From: Pelagibaculum spongiae
GTDB taxonomy: Bacteria; Pseudomonadota; Gammaproteobacteria; Enterobacterales; Pelagibaculaceae
Length of the DNA: 64,000 nt
Assembly: GCF_003097315.1 (NCBI RefSeq)
Contig: NZ_QDDL01000001.1
Coordinates: 1,116,001-1,180,000 of the forward strand
Reading direction: 5' to 3'
The notes beneath the pieces are model-generated. The model saw only the letters and a list, made by a program, of their open reading frames with translations, made no database searches and was not told where the DNA came from. The translations under genes and the position numbers were made by a program. This document shows, in pieces, positions 55,798 through 64,000 of this stretch (its first letter is position 1; the number at the start of each line of letters is the position of its first letter).

Positions 55798-56482
55798 ATT
55801 TCTGAAAAACTAACGGATAAAAATGCAAATCTACGATCACATTAGATTCATAGATACTAAGTTTTTTTAATATTGATACTGACTTTTCTTGCCATGATTC
55901 TTCGACAACATTCCATGTATCTCGCATCCATGGATCACAAATATACGAATCACTTATTCTCCATATTTCAGCAGGAATAAAACTAAAAGGAGGTTCAATC
56001 GTGACTGAAAAACAATCATAAATGAGCCGATTACACACCAACAATGCTGCATGATCAGTTAGAATTGGCTGCCCTTCACATTTAGATCTAAAGACAAAAC
56101 ATAGCAAAACCAAAGAAAAAGTTTTTTTTCTTTGATGAAAATATTCTTGTGCAATTTCCCAAGCTGCTACGCTAGCCATATCGGTACATACTCCATAAAA
56201 AGGAGGCAATGAAAGCAACATGTTTGATGCCATATCAGAAACAGCCAAAGTCTGTATCTTTGTTAAACAATAACCCTTTCCATCATATTTTTTAAACGAA
56301 TCAAAGTGAGATGGCTTCGGTGGTAACATATTATAAGGGTAGCTTTGCCCATATTTATTTTTAATCATCTTCTTTGCGATTTTCGCATCTTCTTTAATAT
56401 TTTCAGCGAGCATCTCCAGCTCATCCCTTACATGAAAGACACCCCAAGTTGCTATTTCTTTAACTTCATTTTTTGATATCAT
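55796..56482 (-). CDS. Hypothetical protein with a possible Cys-His-Asp triad
   Basis: A 228-residue AT-rich protein that I cannot assign. It contains GVCTDMASVAAWEIA (C99), TDHAALLV (H144) and YICDPWM (D183), in the order and local context (small residue before Cys, hydrophobic strand after His, DPW after) found in papain-like folds such as transglutaminase-like proteases and deamidase effectors. The N-terminal 70 residues are polar and helical. No signal peptide. The start at 56482 has AAGGATTGATT upstream. It is alone on the minus strand between the bufferin operon and parA. The enzymatic idea is inference. Confidence 0.6.
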   Translation of the reverse strand: MISKNEVKEIATWGVFHVRDELEMLAENIKEDAKIAKKMIKNKYGQSYPYNMLPPKPSHFDSFKKYDGKGYCLTKIQTLAVSDMASNMLLSLPPFYGVCTDMASVAAWEIAQEYFHQRKKTFSLVLLCFVFRSKCEGQPILTDHAALLVCNRLIYDCFSVTIEPPFSFIPAEIWRISDSYICDPWMRDTWNVVEESWQEKSVSILKKLSIYESNVIVDLHFYPLVFQK

Positions 56483-56564
56483 AATCAATCCTTTACTAAA
56501 GCTTGTCCCTTTGAATTTTTTATGCTGTTATATCAAACGATAACAACTGTTCAGGGATGACAAT

Positions 56565-57368
56565 ATGCGACGCGTAGTCTTTAACCAAAAAGGTGGCGTG
56601 GGGAAATCCAGCATCACTTGTAATTTGGCCGCCACTTCTGCCAGCCAAGGACTCAGAACTTTGGTGATTGACCTTGATCCCCAAGGAAATAGTAGCCGTT
56701 ATTTAGCCGGTGAAGATGCTTTGGCCATGTCACCGCATCTAGGCGACTTCTTTCAACAAACGCTGTCGTTCACTTTTGGCCAAAGCACCGCAGACCAGTT
56801 TGTTCACCCAACGCCTTTTGAAAACCTATGGATTATGCCTTCGTTTTCAGCACTGGCTGAATTAGAAAGCAAGCTGGAATCTCGCCATAAAATCTACAAG
56901 TTACGTCAGGCACTTGATGAGCTAGAACACGAATTTGATCGTATTTATATTGATACGCCGCCAGCACTGAATTTCTTCAGTCGGTCGGCGCTTATCGCAG
57001 CAGATAACTGCTTAATTCCCTTTGACTGTGATGATTTCTCGCGCCAAGCATTGTATAGCTTGCTGGATAATATTGAAGAAATCAGACAAGACCATAATGA
57101 GCATTTGCAAGTAGAAGGGATTGTAGTTAACCAGTTTCAACACCGAGCCAAATTACCTCAGCGGTTAGTCGCAGAATTAAAAGAAGAACAATTGCCTGTG
57201 CTGGGGGTTTATTTATCCACTTCAATTAAGATGCGGGAATCTCACCAACAAGCTAAGCCAATGATTTTTATGCTACCAAAACACAAACTGAGCCAGGAAT
57301 TTTTACAGCTATTTAACTTACTAGAACAGTCTAAAGCTGCAGACGAAGAAGCTCAGCAACAGGCATAA
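56565..57368 (+). CDS. ParA-family ATPase, orphan
   Basis: A 267-residue ParA/MinD-type ATPase. The deviant Walker A is QKGGVGKSSITCNLA (residues 8-22), Walker A' VIDLDPQGNSS and Walker B DRIYIDTPPAL. There is no partner parB nearby. Such orphans position other cell structures; this one is next to a DUF2333 gene, an arrangement I recall from Pseudomonas-type genomes. The ATG at 56565 has only a weak ribosome site. Confidence 0.92.
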   Translation: MRRVVFNQKGGVGKSSITCNLAATSASQGLRTLVIDLDPQGNSSRYLAGEDALAMSPHLGDFFQQTLSFTFGQSTADQFVHPTPFENLWIMPSFSALAELESKLESRHKIYKLRQALDELEHEFDRIYIDTPPALNFFSRSALIAADNCLIPFDCDDFSRQALYSLLDNIEEIRQDHNEHLQVEGIVVNQFQHRAKLPQRLVAELKEEQLPVLGVYLSTSIKMRESHQQAKPMIFMLPKHKLSQEFLQLFNLLEQSKAADEEAQQQA

Positions 57369-57420
57369 ATGCAAAAAAAACGTATGAAATATCGATTAGA
57401 TTAGCTTTTCTTGCTACACA

Positions 57421-57448
57421 AAAAAACCGGCTAATCAGCCGGTTTTTT
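57421..57448. terminator. Bidirectional terminator between parA and the DUF2333 gene
   Basis: Twelve-base arms AAAAAACCGGCT and AGCCGGTTTTTT around AATC; serves both convergent genes. Confidence 0.9.
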
Positions 57449-57489
57449 GATGAACGTCTAACTGTTTATTTATGGCAAGCCGTTCCAGG

Positions 57490-58428
57490 TTACCCCTGAT
57501 TCAACAATGCTCGTAAGTCGATAATTGCCGCATTTGCCCGTGAAATATAATTCGCCATTACCAGTGAGTAATTAGGCATAAGACCAAAACCGGTACCATT
57601 TAATACTATTGGGCTCCATACTGGCTCTTGGGTCTCTTCTAATTCGCGAATAATCTGCAACAAGCTTTGTCTGGCCTGCTTTTTTTGCAACACATCGGCA
57701 AAATCTTTATCGGCAGCATTTAAAAAATGAATCAATGCCCAGCAAGTGCCACGCGCCTCATACAATACGTTATCAATTTGCATCCAAGGTGTTTTGCTTT
57801 CAACTTCACCGCTGATGTTATCCATATCGATTCGTTTTTGGCCAACACTGGCAGATAGCCGCTGGGACAAACTACCTAAATCTTTTTCCACACCATCTAA
57901 CCATGAATGAAGATTATCAGCTCGCGGATAAAAACCTGCTTCGCCTGCCACAAGACGCATCTGATAACTTTTCAGATAAGCGATGCCTTCACGATATTCA
58001 CTTTCAGTCGATGGTAAAAGCCAACTATTGTTGTCGTAATTAAATTTAGGATTGGCTTTTGCTAGGTCTGAATCTTCAGTCGACTGAGATTGAGAACGTG
58101 CCATATAAATGCGCATACCGCGAGTGAGGTTACGCACCTGAGCTAACACTCCAAACTCCCAGCTGGCCATATTGTCCATCATGACACTAGGCGGCAAAAC
58201 ATCATTAGTCAGATATCCACCTGGCTTGTCCAACAGGGTGGTAGAAACATCAATCAAAGCACGCACGCTTGCCTGACCAGAAACTTCTGCTGGCGTATTT
58301 TTGCTTAAAGCAATCACGTCTGGCTCACTGCTCCACCAACTGGCAATGACAAGCAAAAAGACAACGAGCAATACTGTTGCCAGCGATAGCCATAGCGTCA
58401 CGCCACCGGCCTGCAATTTTCTGTTCAT
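57490..58428 (-). CDS. DUF2333 family protein
   Basis: A 312-residue protein with a membrane span at about 11-32 and a long periplasmic region. Features of the family include PGGYLTNDVLPPSVMMDNM, WEFGVLAQVRNLTRGMRI and ARGTCWALIHFLNAADKDF. The role is unknown. It is convergent with parA. A terminator lies between them. Confidence 0.87.
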   Translation of the reverse strand: MNRKLQAGGVTLWLSLATVLLVVFLLVIASWWSSEPDVIALSKNTPAEVSGQASVRALIDVSTTLLDKPGGYLTNDVLPPSVMMDNMASWEFGVLAQVRNLTRGMRIYMARSQSQSTEDSDLAKANPKFNYDNNSWLLPSTESEYREGIAYLKSYQMRLVAGEAGFYPRADNLHSWLDGVEKDLGSLSQRLSASVGQKRIDMDNISGEVESKTPWMQIDNVLYEARGTCWALIHFLNAADKDFADVLQKKQARQSLLQIIRELEETQEPVWSPIVLNGTGFGLMPNYSLVMANYISRANAAIIDLRALLNQG

Positions 58429-58747
58429 TAGACTATCCCCAATATTTCTGTCGCTGGCTGGTTAAATTGACTTCAGCCTCTGCAAGGCAGTTTGCCACAG
58501 ATATCTAGCTAAAAAACCGCTTCCGACTAAAATCTTGATAATTTATCAACAGATTGTCAGCTCTTCGGATGGCTACAATAAGAGGCAGTGGCAGTTAACA
58601 ACAATTTTATGTTGCTTATTGAGAACCGTTTTCATTTGATTATCAAAAGCGATATATTAAATCATCTGTTTTTGCACCCCAGCGACACCAGCTCCACTTG
58701 CTGTGGATATGAACGTGGCTATCGACTTTTCTTCAGGATTTCTGGCA
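58429..58747. other. Divergent region upstream of the TonB operon
   Basis: No gene seen. It holds a Fur-box-like site at 58620-58647 and presumably the promoters of the DUF2333 gene and the DUF3450-TonB operon. Confidence 0.5.
58620..58647. promoter_or_regulatory. Fur-box-like site
   Basis: TGAGAACCGTTTTCA is a near-perfect inverted repeat matching TGATAATnATTATCA at 10 of 14 arm positions. TTTGATTATCAAA follows, partly overlapping. It lies about 100 bases upstream of the TonB system's first gene, where iron control is expected. Confidence 0.45.
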
Positions 58748-59554
58748 ATGCACCACTACTTTGATAAGCTACTATTTTTATTACTGATATTGCCGCTATA
58801 TGGCCAAGCTGAAACCCAGAACACGCAATTACTAGACACACCATTACTAGATACCCCCCTAAAAGATGCGCTGAAAATTCAACAACAAACCAGTCAGGCT
58901 GCATCACAGTCGCAACAGGTTATTGATAAACTGTCAGATCAAACGAAACAACTGTTGCAAGAATATCAAAACAGCACGCGTTATCTGCAGTCGCTCAAAG
59001 TGTTTAATGACAACCTTCAACAAACCATCAACAATCAGCAAGATTCGGTCGATTCACTACAGCAACAAATTGACAGCATTCAGCAAACGTCAATTGAAAT
59101 CACACCATTAATGCTGAGGATGATCGATAGCTTGCAGCAGTTTATCGATATTGATTTACCTTTTTTAGGTCCCCTACGACAACAAAGAGTCGATCAATTA
59201 AATCAGTTGATGACTAGCCCAGATGTAACCACTTCAGAAAAGTTTCGGAAAATCCTTGAAGCCTACCAAATTGAAAGTGATTACGGCCGTAATATCGAAA
59301 CCTACAAGGCCAGCCTACTTGACCAAAACCAACAAAAAAGAACCTTACAGTTTTTACGTATTGGTCGCATTGCTCTGGTTTACCAAACCTTAGATGGAAA
59401 AGAAACCGGTCATTGGAACAGCCAAAATAAAAGCTGGCAGATTCTCGATAATAGCTATCGTTACTCAGTTTCCCAAGGAATTAAAATGGCCAAGAAGCAG
59501 GCCAGCGTTGGACTGATTCGCTTACCTATCGCAACGGCGGAGGCAATCCAATGA
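58748..59554 (+). CDS. DUF3450 family periplasmic coiled-coil protein
   Basis: A 268-residue protein with a signal peptide (cleavage after YGQA, residue 20) and a long coiled coil at about residues 40-120 rich in glutamine. The C-terminal domain contains LPFLGPLRQQRVDQLNQLM, FRKILEAYQIESDYGRNIE and VGLIRLPI, typical of DUF3450. It heads an operon with TtpC, ExbB, ExbD, TonB and a TPR protein, and overlaps the next gene by 4 bases. Its role in the TonB system is unknown. Confidence 0.87.
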   Translation: MHHYFDKLLFLLLILPLYGQAETQNTQLLDTPLLDTPLKDALKIQQQTSQAASQSQQVIDKLSDQTKQLLQEYQNSTRYLQSLKVFNDNLQQTINNQQDSVDSLQQQIDSIQQTSIEITPLMLRMIDSLQQFIDIDLPFLGPLRQQRVDQLNQLMTSPDVTTSEKFRKILEAYQIESDYGRNIETYKASLLDQNQQKRTLQFLRIGRIALVYQTLDGKETGHWNSQNKSWQILDNSYRYSVSQGIKMAKKQASVGLIRLPIATAEAIQ

Positions 59555-60960
59555 TTACTACTTTTCAATCGTTTAGCAGATTTGCCTATTTTTCAGCTCG
59601 GCTACTGATGCTAGCTTGCCTATTGGTTTCAACTAATAGCTCGGCTAATGAATTAAAAGATCTACTGCGAAAAATACAACAAAATCAAACTGCTGAAACA
59701 ACCCTTAATCAACAGCGAGAACAACAATTTTCTTCCCAGAGAAATCTACAGCAGCAGTTATTAAATGATTTAAAAAAATCTATCGCTTTAGAAGAATTAC
59801 GCTCCAAAAATCTCAATAAAATTTCAGATGATAACGAGAAAAAACTCGCTACGCTGGAAACGTCTCTAGACATTCGATCCGGTGAATTGAAAGAACTATT
59901 TGGTGCGGTACGCCAATTTTCTGGAGATAACCGCGGATTACTGCAAGCTTCGATGATTAGCAACCAATACCCCAAGCGACAGCAATTTCTCAATCAAATG
60001 GCCGAAAGTAAAAGCTTGCCCAATATTCAACAGCTGGAACAATTCTGGTTAGAAATTTATCGGGAAATGGTCGAATCTGGGCAGATTACTCGCTACTCAA
60101 CCGATGTTGTTTTTGGCCAAGGCAGCCAGAAAGAACAGTCAATTGTCAGAATTGGCAGTTTCAACGCCGTCAGTCAACAAGGTTATCTGGATTATTCACT
60201 GCAAACCGGGCAGTTTGAATATTTAGCTCGCCAGCCCGAGTCATCGATTAAATCTTCTGCAATTGATTTTTTCAATGCCGAAGAAAATCAATACGCTGAA
60301 CTTTATATCGATCCTTCTAGAGGACAAATTTTATCTCGAATGGTGCAAAACCCAGACTTTGAAGAACGCATCAGCCAGGGCGGGCCGGTCGCTTACATCA
60401 TTATCACACTGGGTGCTATCGGCATTTTGCTAGCGATTACTTTATGGCTACGGCTATTTATTATTCAGCGTGGCATTAAACGCCAATCGGCTAGCGAGCA
60501 GGTGGTAAAAACCAATACCTTAGTTAATCCGCTGAGTGAAGTGATACAGGTTTTTAATGATAATCAGGGTGTAGACAGTGAGACACTAGAGCTAAAACTG
60601 GACGAAGCAATTATTCGCAATATACCCAAGATTGAATGGGGCATAGGTTTAATTAAGCTCATCGCATCGGTAGCACCACTACTAGGTTTATTAGGCACCG
60701 TTGTCGGCATGATCGCTACCTTCCAAGCAATTACTATTTTTGGTACTGGCGATCCCAAGCTAATGGCAAACGGTATTTCCGAAGCACTGGTCACCACCAT
60801 GCTTGGTTTGATTGTTGCGATTCCTACTTTGTTTGCCCACTCATTAGTGAGTAGTCGTAGCCGAAGGATTATCCAACAGCTGCAACAACAAACCGCCGGT
60901 TTTATTGCCCGACAAAGAGAACGACAGCAGCAATCTCCACCCATCGAGCAACTTGGATAA
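59551..60960 (+). CDS. TtpC-like MotA/TolQ/ExbB proton channel protein
   Basis: A 469-residue protein with a signal peptide, a periplasmic coiled-coil region and a C-terminal TolQ/ExbB-type channel domain (about residues 275-450). Membrane spans are GPVAYIIITLGAIGILLAI, LIKLIASVAPLLGLLGTVVG and LVTTMLGLIVAIPTLFAHSL. The same architecture occurs in TtpC of the Vibrio TonB2 system, where it is needed for TonB2-dependent iron-siderophore uptake. It overlaps the DUF3450 gene by 4 bases and precedes exbB by 6. Confidence 0.9.
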   Translation: MITTFQSFSRFAYFSARLLMLACLLVSTNSSANELKDLLRKIQQNQTAETTLNQQREQQFSSQRNLQQQLLNDLKKSIALEELRSKNLNKISDDNEKKLATLETSLDIRSGELKELFGAVRQFSGDNRGLLQASMISNQYPKRQQFLNQMAESKSLPNIQQLEQFWLEIYREMVESGQITRYSTDVVFGQGSQKEQSIVRIGSFNAVSQQGYLDYSLQTGQFEYLARQPESSIKSSAIDFFNAEENQYAELYIDPSRGQILSRMVQNPDFEERISQGGPVAYIIITLGAIGILLAITLWLRLFIIQRGIKRQSASEQVVKTNTLVNPLSEVIQVFNDNQGVDSETLELKLDEAIIRNIPKIEWGIGLIKLIASVAPLLGLLGTVVGMIATFQAITIFGTGDPKLMANGISEALVTTMLGLIVAIPTLFAHSLVSSRSRRIIQQLQQQTAGFIARQRERQQQSPPIEQLG

Positions 60961-60966
60961 CTGGCT

Positions 60967-61506
60967 ATGTTGCTACAAGAAATATGGTTAGCATTATTAG
61001 ATGAGTTTTCGGCACTGGAGCGATTTTTCACTTCCGGTGGCGATGTATTGATTGCAGTTTTCTTTTTAACCCTTGCGCTATGGACGCTAATTTTAGAGCG
61101 CTACTGCTATTTCTTTTTTCTACTGCCAAAAAAAATGCAGTTTTGGGAAAACAGCTGGCTTGACCGTTCTGACAAATATTCATGGAATGCCCGGCATATT
61201 CGATTGGAATTAATTTCCAAAGCAGATTTAACCGCCAAACGACATTTGCCTTTAATTAAAACGCTGGTAGCACTTTGTCCGTTGCTTGGTTTATTGGGCA
61301 CAGTTGTCGGCATGGTTGAAGTGTTTGATGCACTCGCTATTACCGGTACTGGCAGCCCCAGAGCAATGGCTGCCGGTATTTCACGGGCGACCATTCCAAC
61401 AATGGCCGGTATGGTCGCTGCGTTATCTGGCATTTGGTTTAGCGCAAGATTACAAAAGCGCGCTGCATTTTTAACTGGCCGGTTTGCAGCCCGACTGCAG
61501 CATTAA
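60967..61506 (+). CDS. exbB: ExbB-type proton channel subunit
   Basis: A 179-residue short ExbB of the TonB2 kind. Three spans: VLIAVFFLTLALWTLILERY, LIKTLVALCPLLGLLGTVVG and TIPTMAGMVAALSGIWFSA. The channel motif GISRATIPTMAGM is conserved. It works with ExbD to couple the proton gradient to TonB. Confidence 0.93.
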   Translation: MLLQEIWLALLDEFSALERFFTSGGDVLIAVFFLTLALWTLILERYCYFFFLLPKKMQFWENSWLDRSDKYSWNARHIRLELISKADLTAKRHLPLIKTLVALCPLLGLLGTVVGMVEVFDALAITGTGSPRAMAAGISRATIPTMAGMVAALSGIWFSARLQKRAAFLTGRFAARLQH

Positions 61507-61538
61507 AATCAGGATTAAATTAATAGCGTGAGAATATT

Positions 61539-61946
61539 GTGAAAAAATATTACGACAATCAAGATAACGACGATACCGGAATCGATATGACTCCGATGCT
61601 GGATATTGTCTTCATCATGCTGATTTTTTTCATTGTCACCACCTCTTTTGTAAAAGAGTCGGGTATCGATGTGCATCGGCCAACTGCAGCAACCGCAACC
61701 ACGGTCGATAAAGCCAATATTATTATCGCAATTGAAGCCAATGGTGCGGTCTGGATTGATAAACGACAAATCGATATCGCATCAGTACGCGCTAATATTG
61801 AACAGCTGAAAGTAGAAAACCCAGAGGGTGCAGTAGTGATTCAAGCCGATGTCGATTCTCGATCGGGACTGGTCGTTGAAGTTATGGACCAGGTGCGTCT
61901 AGCCGGTATACAGAAAATCAGCCTGGCTGCAGATAAACCTCGATGA
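61539..61946 (+). CDS. exbD: ExbD-type biopolymer transport protein
   Basis: A 135-residue protein with one N-terminal span that carries the essential aspartate: GIDMTPMLDIVFIMLIFFIV. A periplasmic domain follows. The start is a GTG at 61539. Its stop overlaps the tonB start (ATGA), so translation is coupled. Confidence 0.93.
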   Translation: MKKYYDNQDNDDTGIDMTPMLDIVFIMLIFFIVTTSFVKESGIDVHRPTAATATTVDKANIIIAIEANGAVWIDKRQIDIASVRANIEQLKVENPEGAVVIQADVDSRSGLVVEVMDQVRLAGIQKISLAADKPR

Positions 61947-62656
61947 ATCATTTAGCACTGCCCTCCTCTCACTTGGCAAAAACACTGCTGTTAGTCATCA
62001 GTGCATTTCTTTGCGCATCGCTGATTGCTATTGGTTTATTTATTTCTATGAACAAATTAGTTCATCCAAAAAATACGTTAGCACAACCAGCCGATAACTT
62101 TCGTTTGATTGATTTTATTCAAACCGACAAATCAGAAACTATTCAACAAAAAAAGCGCTTACGGCCCGAGCCTCCCAAGCCGGTCAACAATCAGCCACAA
62201 CCACAAACCAAAATTAGCCAGAGTAAACCTTCCAAGCCTCAACTAGCTAATACACCACTAACAATGCCTGAGCTAGATTTACGGCTCGATCTGTCAATAG
62301 ATAGCAGTTTTGTGCAGCCACAGAGCTTCAATAATAATGTGCCGATATCTAATGTTGAAGTAACAGTCATTGAAGCTGGCAACAACAGTGAAGCCATTCC
62401 GCTATCTACATTTCCTCCGGTATTTCCTAGTAAAGCGCTACGTAGAAAAATTGAAGGTTTTGTCACGCTCAGTTTTACTGTAACTAAAAGCGGCCGTATT
62501 AGTAATATAAAAATTATTGAATCGGATCCGAAACGGATATTTGACCGCGAAGCGATCAAGGCAATTCGCAAATGGAAATTCCAACCAAAAAAATTAGCCG
62601 GGCAAGCCGTTGAAAGTCAATTCACTCAAAAACTCGAATTCAAATTAGGTAATTAA
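61943..62656 (+). CDS. tonB: TonB energy-transducing protein
   Basis: A 237-residue protein with an N-terminal span (TLLLVISAFLCASLIAIGL), a proline- and lysine-rich linker (RPEPPKPVNNQPQPQTK) and a C-terminal TonB domain from about residue 145 (FPPVFPSKALRRKIEGFVTL, DREAIKAIRKWKFQPKK). It transmits energy to outer-membrane receptors, which are not in the window. The linker is shorter than in the classical E. coli TonB. Confidence 0.93.
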   Translation: MNHLALPSSHLAKTLLLVISAFLCASLIAIGLFISMNKLVHPKNTLAQPADNFRLIDFIQTDKSETIQQKKRLRPEPPKPVNNQPQPQTKISQSKPSKPQLANTPLTMPELDLRLDLSIDSSFVQPQSFNNNVPISNVEVTVIEAGNNSEAIPLSTFPPVFPSKALRRKIEGFVTLSFTVTKSGRISNIKIIESDPKRIFDREAIKAIRKWKFQPKKLAGQAVESQFTQKLEFKLGN

Positions 62657-62661
62657 TCGCT

Positions 62662-64000
62662 GTGAACATCCGATGCTTAAATTTTTACAGTAAATTGCTA
62701 TCTATTGCATTAGTTACAATATTGATATTTACACCTGCTATCTACAGTACTTCAGCAATAGCCCAACCGGCATTACAGCTCAAAGCGGCCAGTTACAAAC
62801 AATTATTATCCAGCCAAAAAGCACTAGAAGCGAAGCAATACGCTAAAGCAGAGCAGTTGTTATTAACACTTATTAAAAACACTCAATCATTAAAGTATGA
62901 CCAGCTAATTGGCTGGAGAAATCTTGCTGCAGTCTATCTTGATCAAGCCGCAAGTACTGGCACTGCTTCTGAAGAAAACACTCAAGAAAACACTCAAGAA
63001 AACACTCAAGAAAACACCGACCAACTTTACAATAAAGCCATTCCAGCGCTAGAAAAAGCATTAGAACTAGCGCTTGGTTTAAAACAGCAAGCGAGCATTG
63101 AGCAACAACAGCTTCGCTTGAATTTAGGACAACTATTATTACAGCAACAACACTATGCAAAGAGCGCTCAATTATTTGAAGACTATCTTTCTATCGAAGA
63201 AATAAAGTTATCCAAACCGCAAATAAGTAATACTGAAACTGAGAACAAAGTCGCCAAAACAAGTCATCCAGCCGCGCGAATTTACCTATTACTAGCTCAA
63301 GCCGAGTATCAGCAACAACACTGGCACAAGGTATTATCCCCCATCAGCAAAGCAATAGCAGCAGCAACAGAGCAGCAACTGCCTGCGCAAAAAAACTGGT
63401 ATCAAATTAAATTAGCAGCGTTTTATCAGTTAAAACAGCCATCAGAAATGAAGCCTCTATTGCAGCAAATGCTCAAACTTTGGCCAAATGAACGCCAGTA
63501 TTGGATGCAACTATACCAAGTTGAATTGCAACAGTCAGAGTTTAGCGGGCTACAAGCTGATGCCTTAGCTGTTTTAAAGTCTGCATGGCTGCAAGGCGTC
63601 TTCGATAGAGAGTCTGATTACCTGCAATTGGCACAATTATTGGCTTATAACAACAATACCTACCAAGCTGGCCAACTACTTGAACAATCAATCCAACAAG
63701 GGTTGGTTACAGAAACCGATAAAAACTATCAATCCCTAGCTAACTATTGGTTGGTGGCAAAAGATAATGATAAAGCCTTGTTAGCATTGAAGCTGCAATT
63801 TCAGATAACACCAAAAGCAAAGTTAGCACTCACAATTAGTCAGCTGATGTTTGCGCAACAGCAATATTCGCAGCTAATCGATTTTTCCAGCAATTATTTG
63901 AAGAGCGCTTCACTAAATAGCACTTTATTGAATAGCAGCTCAGATTCATCTCTATCTAAAACAGAATCAACAACTGATTCTGATGCTCAAATCATCTCAA
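62662..64000 (+). CDS. TPR repeat protein of the TonB operon, 5' part
   Basis: An open frame from a GTG at 62662 to the window edge (446 codons seen, no stop). It has a signal peptide (LLSIALVTILIFTPAIYSTS, cleavage near AIAQ) and tetratricopeptide-like helices, for example SQKALEAKQYAKAEQLL and YIVLLAQAEYQQQ-type segments around 210. TPR proteins commonly close TtpC-TonB2 operons. It includes a 12-base tandem repeat encoding ENTQ units at 62974-63018. The start is chosen because it follows the tonB stop closely and gives a signal peptide. Confidence 0.8.
   Translation, partial: MNIRCLNFYSKLLSIALVTILIFTPAIYSTSAIAQPALQLKAASYKQLLSSQKALEAKQYAKAEQLLLTLIKNTQSLKYDQLIGWRNLAAVYLDQAASTGTASEENTQENTQENTQENTDQLYNKAIPALEKALELALGLKQQASIEQQQLRLNLGQLLLQQQHYAKSAQLFEDYLSIEEIKLSKPQISNTETENKVAKTSHPAARIYLLLAQAEYQQQHWHKVLSPISKAIAAATEQQLPAQKNWYQIKLAAFYQLKQPSEMKPLLQQMLKLWPNERQYWMQLYQVELQQSEFSGLQADALAVLKSAWLQGVFDRESDYLQLAQLLAYNNNTYQAGQLLEQSIQQGLVTETDKNYQSLANYWLVAKDNDKALLALKLQFQITPKAKLALTISQLMFAQQQYSQLIDFSSNYLKSASLNSTLLNSSSDSSLSKTESTTDSDAQIIS
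62974..63018 (+). repeat. Tandem 12-base repeat in the TPR gene
   Basis: GAAAACACTCAA is repeated three times perfectly at 62974-63009, followed by a partial fourth copy GAAAACACC. It keeps the frame and encodes ENTQ units, between helical segments. Confidence 0.85.

Noticed and set aside
56565..57368. ParA as a sign of a plasmid or integrated plasmid segment
   Set aside because: No ParB, replication or transfer gene is nearby, and an orphan ParA next to a DUF2333 gene is a known chromosomal arrangement.
59709..59993. Minus-strand frame opposite the ttpC-like gene
   Set aside because: A shadow of the coding strand; serine- and cysteine-rich composition comes from the opposite strand's glutamine and lysine codons.
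62873..63160. Minus-strand frame with a repeated CFLE segment
   Set aside because: It is the antisense reading of the tandem ENTQ repeat in the TPR gene and has no ribosome site.

Overview
The window looks like a chromosomal segment of a Gram-negative gammaproteobacterium related to the Pseudomonadales/Oceanospirillales. Evidence: an outer-membrane and envelope gene set (porins, BamB, SecDF-YajC, Lnt, TonB system), a complete Isc iron-sulfur operon, and a core gene order that I recall from Pseudomonas (der-bamB-yfgM-hisS-ispG-rodZ-pilW-rlmN-ndk, then iscX-fdx-hscAB-iscAUSR-cysE-trmJ-suhB, then secF-secD-yajC-tgt-queA-tRNA-Leu). No species is named because none can be proven from the sequence alone.

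Layout. 1-1.2 kb: 3' end of xseA and an M23 peptidase. 1.2-4.7 kb: a HAD-like gene and two tandem porins. 5-13.9 kb: the der-to-ndk core block on the minus strand, with a rodZ reduced to its cytoplasmic HTH and membrane anchor. 13.9-19.0 kb: an accessory island lodged between ndk and iscX (DUF302 protein, HipB/HipA with four operator-like palindromes, an Imm49-like protein, an MntA/HepT pair). 19.1-26.5 kb: isc operon, cysE, trmJ. 26.9-27.7 kb: suhB. 27.8-32.7 kb: a second accessory insertion holding four related HAD-like genes (one broken) around a DAHP synthase. 32.9-38.8 kb: secFD-yajC-tgt-queA and tRNA-Leu(CAA). 39-49.7 kb: mixed membrane, transport and metabolic genes (RDD protein, lnt, LysE exporter, DUF3360 transporter-like protein, LysR regulator, glycerate kinase, nucleoside-gate protein).

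49.8-56.5 kb is the most unusual stretch. It has a protein with the full catalytic signature of ExoY/edema-factor nucleotidyl cyclase toxins, an AraC regulator, a YHS protein and thioredoxin, a bufferin-type RiPP cluster (DUF2282 precursor, DUF692/MNIO enzyme, DUF2063 partner, DoxX protein), and an unrecognised AT-rich protein with a possible Cys-His-Asp triad. 56.5-64 kb: an orphan ParA, a DUF2333 protein, and a TtpC-type TonB system (DUF3450, TtpC, ExbB, ExbD, TonB, TPR protein) with a Fur-box-like site upstream.

How the genes work together: the core blocks supply translation, Fe-S assembly, isoprenoid synthesis, outer-membrane assembly and Sec export. The accessory blocks supply toxin-antitoxin functions, a repeated uncharacterised HAD phosphatase-like family, a candidate host-directed cyclase and a predicted copper-binding peptide. 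All functional calls rest on motif recognition by eye; no database search was possible.
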